This document shows, in pieces, positions 55,969-64,000 of a stretch of 64,000 bases of DNA (position 1 is its first letter; each line of letters opens with the position of its first letter). Where the stretch lies: the NCBI GenBank assembly GCA_963682025.1, contig OY821519.1:138613429-138677428 (forward strand). The letters are read 5' to 3'. The notes under the pieces were generated by a model. That model saw only the letters and a program-made list of their open reading frames with translations, ran no database searches and was not told where the DNA came from. Position numbers and translations under genes: made by a program. This DNA comes from Cordilura impudica (Eukaryota > Arthropoda > Insecta > Diptera > Scathophagidae).

Positions 55969-57201
55969 CCCCATATAGAGCTGCTTCCCGATCTTCACTT
56001 AAATCTATCAAAAAAACAAAACCATTGCACAGATTGTTCTCAAATTTGGTTTGTATATATTTGTTCAAAATATAAGTGACTGTACCAAATAGGGTCAGGA
56101 TCGGTCCATATTTGGACCTAGTCCCCATATAGATATCGCATCTGATATGAAATTTTTCATATATGCAGCCAAAAAAATTAATAACAATGCCACTCAAATT
56201 TGGCTCATTCTTATTTTCTGTATCGAATTAGTTGGACCGAAGAGATAGGGTCTCTAAACCATGGTATAGGGTATCGTATAGTCGGTGTAGACCGACTATA
56301 ATTTCTTACTTGTTTTTCTTGTTTTAATTAACATAGAAAAGGTTTTGTGAGATAAAACCAAATGCCCTTTTTTCTACTACACAGGTATTATAAGATAAAA
56401 AAACAATTGATATTTAAATTCTAACATGTTTTTTATTGAACCTTGTCATTATTTTAAAAAATTAGACATTGATTTTATGAAAAAAAACTATTTTAAAAAA
56501 CGTCTACATTTTGCGTTGATTTAAAAAAAAACTCGTAATCAGTAGTCAATGTTAATAAAACACACTTTTGGAGATGATGTTGTTCTATAACTATAATAAC
56601 AACTTTTTATTTGCACAATCTATTTTCTATTATAATTTTTTCAATTATAACAGATTCTTTATGTACTCATTAGTACGAATAAAGGAATTTAAAATAATAT
56701 TTCACTCAAATCACATATTTTTATTTTTTTGCATACGACTGCCACAACTTTGTTTATGTTCGAAACAGTAGTGATGCCAGTTAAATCCAATTTATTTGAA
56801 TTTCGAATTTTCTTTGGTGATGCCTAACTTATTTCAAAAAGAGAAGTCATTCTTAATTGAATGAAATTGAAGAACAAAAAAATTAAATGAAGAAGTAAAA
56901 TGTTATTTTAAAACAAAATATTTTTTTTTACTTTCTTTATAATCTTAAGGAAAAACATGCAAAAATTACTTAAGGTTTTTTTTGTGAAAGTGACTAAAGA
57001 ACCATATGGCACCTCGGTTTCTAGATAACATATGGTTCTGAAGCTAAACCATATGTTTCATGTCATTTGACAATAAAAAATATGATTTCGAAAAATACTT
57101 CGAAAATATAAAATTTGTGTTTTCACGAAACCCAAAATTTCAATTTCATGTTATATCAAATTCATTCTTATTCAAATAACAACCTTTCAAGAACAGGGCT
57201 G

Positions 57202-58340
57202 ATATTTTTTATCCTAAACAATTATATTTGTCTCTTAAAAAGGATTCAAACATTAAAAATTTTAGTTTTTTAAATAGCGAACTACTTGAGCAGCTCGATA
57301 CTAAAGTAATGGGGTTCACTGTTTTGTATTATGACAAGAAAAAAAAAGAAAAAATGTGACATAGAACAGGAACAACCAATCGGTTAAAATGATTTCAAAT
57401 GCAAAAACTCCAACTTCTCCATGAAGATAAATCCCTAAAATCCTGATAGCAATTAAATTCAAATTGTTGAAATATTATTTTTTCTTTCTTTTTCAAAAAT
57501 CATTGCAACTATGTTAAGTATTCCCACAATCATTTCGTAAATTAACAATATTTTTTTTGCATAAAATTACATGCAGTCGAAATCTAAAGGCAAGACATTA
57601 AAAACATTTATGCCACAAGTATTTCAAATTTTCCAACCATTTAGACAACATGCCTCGCCAACAAACCATATCAAATAGAAATTAAAAAAAAAAAAAAAAA
57701 AATGTTAAATGCATTACTCTTATGTTGCGAATGTACTACAAGAGGCACAAGTGTTTCATATGCTCCACATGAGCCATACAATATGAATATATCAGTTCTC
57801 GGCAATAGCAAAAATGCGTGTGGCATAGATCATAGGCAAGCGTATCGTTCATCCTCTCGTTAAATTTAGCAATTGTGATCAACGCCGATAGGCAGAAAGC
57901 TATTGCAATAAGTTGGCACGCACAAGACGACGGCAAAGATGATGATGACGACAACGAAGCGAAGGAGATTGTACATGATGATGATATGTATACATGAACA
58001 TACCAACTCATGTGGCAACACAGCCTTACTGCAAACATAAATATATACATAGAGTGAAGGGGCTTGGAATTAATTTAAACTAGAGCAGAATGCGTGCATG
58101 ACTTCTGCAAAAGAAACATGAAATGAAATCTAATCCACATGTCCATTGCCAAAGTAACAACAACCAGAAACTAGAAAATAAAAAAACAAACAACCATCAG
58201 CAGCATGACCATTAAAAGATTTTACAGAACAGTATTATGAGTGTATATTTATCCTTGGATATGTGTACAGAGCAGTACAACCTAATCTAAGTAATTGACC
58301 TTTTAAGACAAAATTTCTTTAAGAAATTATTTTTAGTTTA
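57202..58340. other. unassigned stretch
   Basis: A minus frame 57736-58050 has no motif. Short GATGATGATGACGAC run near 57937. No repeat recognised. Confidence 0.35.
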
Positions 58341-58342
58341 TA

Positions 58343-59198
58343 AAGAGTTTTTCAACAGGGACGCTACAAAAGTAGAAAGACAGGGATAGCAAATGACGCC
58401 ATATTTCTTGCCGCTCTTTTGACATTTCTCTTCAGTAAGGCTTGCCATTTCATGATGGAAAGATATACGAGCCAACAAAGAGTCGAAATTATTAAAATTT
58501 ACTACCAAAATTCGGAGTCAGTGGCCTCAACGTTAAGAGCGCTACGTCCAATTTATGGTCGTCATAATCGTCCTAGCAGATCAACAATTGAGCGTCTAGT
58601 GGAAAAATTTGAATCCACAGGCACAGTACAAAATGTTCCCGTGCCAGTGAGACAAAGAAGTGCCCGTAGCGTTGAGAATATTGCTTCTTCCGTGATGATC
58701 AGGACCGGCACGTTACTGTGAATGGGAATCGCTACCGTTCAATGATAACCGAATATTTTTGGCCCCAATTGATGATATGGACTTGGAGGACATGTGGCTC
58801 CAACAGGACGGCGCCACAAGCCACACAGCGAATGTCACAATCAATTTATTGGAAACCAAGTTTGGAGAACGTGTTATCTCACGAAATGGTCCATTCGATT
58901 GGCCGCCTCGGTCATGCGATTTGGCGCCGTTGGACAATTTCTTGTGGGGCTACGTCAAGTCTATGGTCTATGCCAACAAGCCAGCGACGATTGATGAACT
59001 TCGTACGAAACAGTCGACAATTGGGTTCAGCGTCTGGACTTCTACAAGCGTGCCCGTGGTGGCCATGCAAAAGGGATCGATTTCCATACATAATGGCATC
59101 GAACGTACTTTCACAGGAATAAAGAATTTCATTGATGTCCAAAACCGTTTTGGTTTTATTTAAAAAAACTTTTGTAGCGCTCTTATTGAAAAACCCTT
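58343..59198 (+). mobile_element. Tc1/mariner-type element, family M2, internally deleted
   Basis: TIRs AAAG(A/G)GTTTTTCAA(C/T)A..GCGCTACAAAAGT-like are flanked by TA (58341-58342, 59199-59200). The transposase start (58455, MERYTSQQRVEIIKIYYQNS) runs through a helix-turn-helix part, then jumps from VENIASS directly to FRDDQDRHVTVNGNRYRSMI, so several hundred bp with the first catalytic residue are gone. QQDGATSHTANVTINLL and PPRSCDLAPLDNFLWGYVK follow in a frame shifted by one base near 58772. A second small deletion near 59010 puts the C-terminal NWVQRLDFYKRARGGHAKG out of frame. Non-autonomous. Confidence 0.9.
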
Positions 59199-59200
59199 TA

Positions 59201-59686
59201 CTTCTTTCTTGAAATTTTAACCCCTTCAAACCTAGCTATACCGGTCTGGTTTAAGGTGCTTAGAATATAAATAAGTAAATTTTTTCTGATTTTTTTTTAA
59301 CCTGTATTCAGTGATCGTGCTCTTTACGCAAAAGAGATTTAAAAAAGAAAGTAGACTTTGCTTAAAAGAACTTTTATATTGATGGTTTTACAGTGACAAT
59401 TGTTCTCTTAGTATTTCCTTTTACTTTTAAAGCATTCGTTGGAGCTTTAAGGGACTATCTATAGCGTTTTGTGGGCTCACAACCTTCTGAAGCTTTATTT
59501 GCGGCTCGAAAATGATTCGATTATGATACTTTGGTATCACATAGTCTTAAATATTCTTCAAGAGCTGAAAGTTTCATCAACTATCGAATGTCAAAATATA
59601 TGACAGGCTTGTATCCAATGCGAATAGAGCAATTCATCCCACAAACAAAGCAAGAGGAGGTGCCTCGGTAAGAGTCAGAAGGAGAT
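59201..59686. other. unassigned stretch
   Basis: No gene or known repeat recognised. Confidence 0.3.
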
Positions 59687-60428
59687 ATATCTGTGGTTTT
59701 CTAGAATAACCGCGTATGTCATAAAATCAAAATGTTCGGGGGAGCCAAAAAACGTTATATTTGAAATTATGAGCTCGATATAAAGATTTTAGAGCTTTTT
59801 ATTTAACAGCCCTGTAGATATGAGCAATAAATACTTTATATAAAATTTTGAGTCAAAAATTTTCAGAGGAATAGATCCTAGAGAAGGATGAAAAAACAAT
59901 ATGTAAATTACACTTAAAATGTGTGCAGATAAAACAACTTATGTAAACAAACGTCGTTTTCTTTTTCAAAGATATAAGTTGTTGTTGCTTGAAAAATTGT
60001 TTTTTTTTTGTTTGTCAACAAAAAGTTAACGGGACTTAGGATGAGAATATAACAACGTATCAAGAATAATAGTGCCAAAAAATAACAGAAATAAACACAC
60101 AAGTTTTTACAAGTGGTTATAAACTGAAAACTAATCCAAAATTATTTTGCATTTTTTTAATTAATAACAACGTATGTCGCTATGTGTCGTTTTCTGAGAA
60201 AATAATATGTCAGCGATCAAACGTAGGTTGACATAGGTCATTAGTGCTGCAAATTAATTTAATAAACATTTAAGTTACGTCGTTAAAGAAAAAACTCAGA
60301 AATGGTCATTATTTTTTTAAAAAATATTAAACACATGTAAAGAGCGTTAAAAGTTAATATATTTGGCATCGTTAACTCAAAACTGACAAAAATGGACATA
60401 CGCGGTTATTCCAGAAAACCACAGATAT
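59687..60428. mobile_element. 742-bp MITE with ~33-bp TIRs
   Basis: Both ends read ATATCTGTGGTTTTCT(A/G)GAA and continue TAACCGCGTATGTC inward, a single mismatch over the arm. Non-coding interior. TA-rich flanks fit a TA duplication, not proven. The TATCTGTG tip resembles that of MITE A. Confidence 0.85.
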
Positions 60429-60699
60429 TAGATATACACACAACCAACACATAAACCTGTTTAAGCTTTTCTTTATCCTTCAAGCTGATTTCAATGCAAA
60501 AAACTAATACTGGGGGGTTCATGGCTTATAGGAAAAGAACTGTAATTGTGAATTCTACTCTAAATGCCATGTCCATTTTGAAAACCATTTTGGATTATTA
60601 TCGGATTATTCTGCAGTGATTATTTAAAATATTCACTGATGCTTTTCAAACATCTTCATGAAAAAGTTAGCCCAATCTAAACACTCAAAGAAGGTGTCC

Positions 60700-61510
60700 C
60701 AAAATTGAATTAAACAGAAGATACATTTTTTTTTCTTTATATTCTTATTTTTGTATGGAATCATAAAGTACATAGGTTAGGGTTATGTATGGAACAACAC
60801 ATCAAGCAATTGGCCCCCACAGCTTTGCTGACACAAACACTCTTTTGTCGAAATTTTCATGCCCATTTTGCTAAAATGTCGCCGTATTTCTTGAGGCAGC
60901 ATTGAGTCTTCTCCTTTAATGCGCGTGTGGTTGTGGTTGGCATAGATCGTTGACTTTAAATAACCCCATTTAAAGAAATCCAATGATGTTAAATCGCGCG
61001 ATCTAGGGGGCAATTCTGATCAACGAAAAAAGAGCGTTTCATGCAGTAATTGAATCTTGTTGAAATGACATGATGTCGTCCACATCAATAGCATACAATC
61101 TAGGCAGAAAGAACTTTGTTATTATGGCGCGTTAGCGAGCACCAGTAACAGTTATTGGTTGACCAGCCTCACTTTCGAAGAAGTGTGGTCCAATGATGAC
61201 AACAGCTCAAAATTTGCACCAAACAGAGATACGTTGCATATGTTTTTTTTTTCGACAAACACATGTGGGTCCTCTGAAAATCAGAGGAACAAAGTTATCG
61301 TGCTTCACCGCTTAAGAGGATTTCGTTTGAAATATCAACATCCACTTGTCGATGTTATACAATCCATTCAACGAACTCTATTCACTCTGCATGGTCATTG
61401 GGCTCCAGTTCATGAATCTATCAAAGTTTGCAAGCGTGGAGACTCAGATCTTCAGTGAGTATATGCTGTAGAGAGCTTACGATGCCGAATTGATCGTCCT
61501 AAACATATTT
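60700..61510 (-). pseudogene. Tc1/mariner-type transposase relic, family M2, copy 3
   Basis: The minus strand reads PPRSRDLTSLDFFKWGYLKS and TIYANH in one frame (about 61013-60900), the C-terminal catalytic block also seen at 13170-13975 and 58343-59198, followed by a QQSCGGQLLDVLFHT tail. Upstream, only scattered identity remains. Stops and shifts throughout. Confidence 0.8.
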
Positions 61511-61790
61511 TTGGATGACCAGTGTATATTTAGCATCAGACATGAACAAAAACAATTACAATTCTGGGTTTTCCCACGATATTTTAAATATACGCAAGAA
61601 AGTTGGCTGCAAGAATGATGCAGTGTTGCAATTATTTAAGTCGGGATTGATGTTTATCCAATTTTGGCTTGTGTACTACTTTTTGCTTACTTTTTTCTTA
61701 GGTAAAGTGTGGTACATATGTTTTAAGTTTCAAGGCGCCATATTGTTTGGTATTTTTTTGCGCGATTAAAACGAAACGATCTCAGTGAAA
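61511..61790. other. unassigned, between mariner relics
   Basis: A plus frame 61515-61769 shows no motif; possibly 5' part of the next relic. Confidence 0.3.
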
Positions 61791-62405
61791 TTGTAAACAT
61801 GGAAAAAATTGGTCGGCGTTATGTAGTTCAATACTTTAATTTGATAGGTCTCAGTCCAACCTTCGTTTACGACTATCAAATATTGGGTAGCAGAGTTTAA
61901 TCGAAATTATATGAGTCTCAAGGCGAACACCGTAGTGATCGACCGGGGGGTGGCCACGCCAGAAATGGTTAAGAAAATCCACAAAATGGTTTCGGATGAT
62001 CGTTGGCTTTAGGTGCGTGAGTTAGCTGAAATGATAGACATTTCAAAAAGTGCTTCCATCGCATATTGACCGAAAATCTGGAGAGAAAGCTGTCCGCAAG
62101 ATGGTTCCCGCTTATTCCCGCGTTTAAGTGATAAAATTAAGGGAAGAAGGCCGCATTTGATGAAAGGGTAAATGTTTTTTCCTGAAACAATCCACTAGTT
62201 CAGACATATACCATTGTGATGGCCAAAATTCATGAATTAAATTTCGACTTGTTTCATCACGCACCTTATTTGCCAGATTTAGCTTTCCTGGATTATTTTC
62301 TATTTCCAAAAATGGAAAATGGAGCTAAACAGTTCTCACCATAAACAGGGTATCGAAGCTGAATTGAATACCGAGAAAAAAGTTTTAATAGATTTTATTC
62401 AATAC
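61791..62405 (+). pseudogene. mariner relic, internally deleted (plus)
   Basis: N-terminal half across shifts: LIGLSPT, GEHRSDRPGG, TPEMVKKIHKMV-like, VRELAEM with ISKSASIAY..LTENLERKLSARW. After 62150 it jumps to the C-terminal part: TIVMAKIHELNFDLF, H.PYLPDLAFLDYFLFPKM and FSP.. region. The FWD..G and first/second Asp blocks are missing. A typical mariner deletion derivative; ends not identified. Confidence 0.75.
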
Positions 62406-63550
62406 CCTTAATCAAAGGCTTTTTAAAAGTTATCACTGAATCTGGCAAATGAAAAAACCATACCCCAGTTCAGGAATTTTGCCATGGAAATTTCACAAGC
62501 GCATTATCCTGATGAATGAGGATGGTTTTGCGCGAAATATTGCTGAGCATGGATGTAAACTATTTATAGTTTTTAATTTTTTAGGATAGTTAAATGGTTA
62601 ACTCCATCTGAATAGTAACAAACTCTTGGCCGGTAAAATCACCTCCTTTTATACCCGCTCAACCTACGTACTTGAAATCTACTATCATTCACTCATAACC
62701 ATATAATAGCCGCAAATTAACGTCATCAGGACGGTCATAATCGAAAACACTTGTATGACCGCAATTTAAATTCAGTTGCCCAATGTTATTTTGTTAATAA
62801 AGAAGGTGCTAAGGCCCTCATTTCATAAGAGAAGTGTTTATCACTGTTCCCATTAAACTTACAATGAAACACACTTCTTTAGTATCTTCTGAATGGACGA
62901 CAGTAATTTGGGAATGTAGTCAAGTTAATGGGCATTTTCTTAGCACGTTCATTTCTTTGTAAGTTGGTTTTGTTTCGTTTGAAATAAATACAACTTCAAA
63001 AACTACTTTCCATGTTGAAAGAAGATTTGAATCTTAGATGCTAGTTGTTTTTTGTTGTTATTTTATCATTACTACATACAATTCATCCACAACCGCAAGA
63101 GTACAAGTGATGAATGTCTAGGTTATACGATCTAATGATCTAGAAATGAAGTTAATAAATCGTCTAACTACGAGACAAAACTGAATTAAACAACATACTA
63201 CACTACACCATCATCATTGGTGTCTCGTTTTGGCGGCAGCTTGTCAGCTGAATGAATGACCAAACAAGTAAATGTACCCTCATAAGAAAAAAAAAATATA
63301 TATGAGAAAAAAAGAAACCGCCGAGGATGTGTTTTAATAATGATTCTATATCATAGCAAAGGTAAAAATCATGTATGTTTGTATGTTGATAAACCTTACG
63401 GCAGCATTTATTTTTAAATCAAACATATTCAAAATCATCTATAAGCAAAAATCGACTGCACCAAGATGGATATTCGATGGCCGAAACAGGGATGCTATAA
63501 ATAATTAAATAAATAGGGAATAGAAATATGTAGAAACAAAAAGAACTTAA
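62406..63550. other. unassigned stretch
   Basis: No gene or repeat recognised. Confidence 0.3.
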
Positions 63551-64000
63551 CACTAGACCGACTATACGATACACTATACCACGCGTTTTGAGACCCTATC
63601 TCTTTAGTCCAACTATTTAGATATAGGAAATAAAAATAAACCAGGTTTGAATGGCAATTTTTTTTTATCTTCGGATATGAAAAAGTTCATATCGGATAGC
63701 GATCCTGACCGTATTTGGTAAGGTCACTTATTTCTTGCAAAAACATATACAAACTAAATTTGAGAAAAATCTTTGCAATATTTTTATTTTTTGATAGATT
63801 TAAGTGAAGATCGGGAATTAGCTTCATATGAGGGCTATGACAAAGAATTGTCCCATAGGCTTTATTTTTGGACTACTGATAAATGACTGTAATAAACGCC
63901 TACAAACCCAATTTGACCGAGATCTATATGATAATTTTGATATTATGACAATTTAAGTCGATATCATAGGGATCATTTATTTGGGGACTAGGTCTGAACA
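63551..64000 (+). repeat. MR repeat copy 8, cut by window end
   Basis: It starts with half of the head palindrome (CTAGACCGACTATACGATAC), lacks ACAAGTAAG, and keeps body landmarks (GATTTAAGTGAAGATCGGGA, TTTTTGGACTACTGATAAAT). It continues past the window. Confidence 0.85.

Larger units (their letters stand above)
48762..56315 (-). repeat. MR repeat copy 7, split by the Ty3/gypsy element
   Basis: 48762-49174 is the tail half (tail hairpin, GTCC run, landmarks to TAGTCATAGGCCCC). 55969-56315 is the rest, resuming CCCCATATAGAGCTGCTTCC and ending with the head palindrome (one change) and CTTACTTGTT. Joined across the retrotransposon it is a normal ~757-bp copy. Confidence 0.92.
48661..57201 (-). 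mobile_element. TIR element family X, copy 2, carrying nested insertions
   Basis: The outer ends are CACCCCTGTTCTTCAAA (left) and the complement of CAGCCCTGTTCTTGAAA (right), a 15/17 inverted repeat. Excluding MR copy 7 and the retrotransposon, the element is about 0.98 kb and matches X1 in opposite orientation, including the CTCGTAAATGAAAAAATTC stretch at 48688. Non-coding. The flanks (AATATA and ATATTT) give no clean duplication. CAG-type ends hint at hAT, unproven. Confidence 0.65.

Noticed and set aside
57736..58050. 104-codon minus frame with a Ser-rich hydrophobic stretch
   Set aside because: No homology pattern, composed partly of a GATGATGACGAC run.

Overview
The window looks like nuclear DNA of a higher fly, probably a calyptrate (blowfly/muscid type). 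It is very AT-rich. Two compact insect genes have 57-58 bp introns or none, and almost everything else is transposon debris of families typical of flies. The organism is inferred from style, not from a match. There is no bacterial gene, CRISPR array, rRNA or recognisable tRNA.

Only two cellular genes are supported. Both are on the minus strand in the first 6.5 kb: a three-exon JmjC hydroxylase gene of the JMJD5/KDM8 type (2971-4303) and a single-exon TMEM177-like mitochondrial membrane protein gene (5559-6482).

The rest is nested mobile DNA. 0.2-1.8 kb: piggyBac relic split by a hAT-type MITE. 9.2-11.5 kb: two mariner relics, one carrying a MITE. 11.5-14.7 kb: LINE relic, mariner-type relic, MITE. 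16-18.5 kb: two inverted copies of a hairpin-headed repeat (called MR here) and a second repeat family (R2). 18.6-21.3 kb: mariner and two LINE fragments. 23.5-27.2 kb: a segment flanked by 26-bp direct repeats and interrupted by a 2.6-kb hAT transposon with an almost complete, intron-containing transposase. 27.5-33.8 kb: a 6.2-kb imperfect palindrome. 35.2-39.5 kb: a Jockey-like LINE interrupted by a Transib (RAG1-related) element and a MITE. 41.7-48.3 kb: more MR copies, heptamer satellites and a Helitron-like copy. 48.7-57.2 kb: a three-layer nest with an MR copy inside a TIR element and, inside the MR copy, a complete Ty3/gypsy retrotransposon of 6794 bp. 58.3-62.4 kb: three Tc1/mariner relics and a MITE.

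The most interesting items are as follows. The Ty3/gypsy element has two 373-bp LTRs that read as identical, a 4-bp target duplication, a tRNA-Arg primer site, and intact gag and pol. It also has a small extra ORF for a predicted N-myristoylated single-pass membrane protein just upstream of gag. The Transib relic carries the RAG1-like C-terminal motif block. The 6.2-kb palindrome may be real or an assembly artefact. The hAT transposase is broken only by three single-base shifts, all at homopolymer runs.
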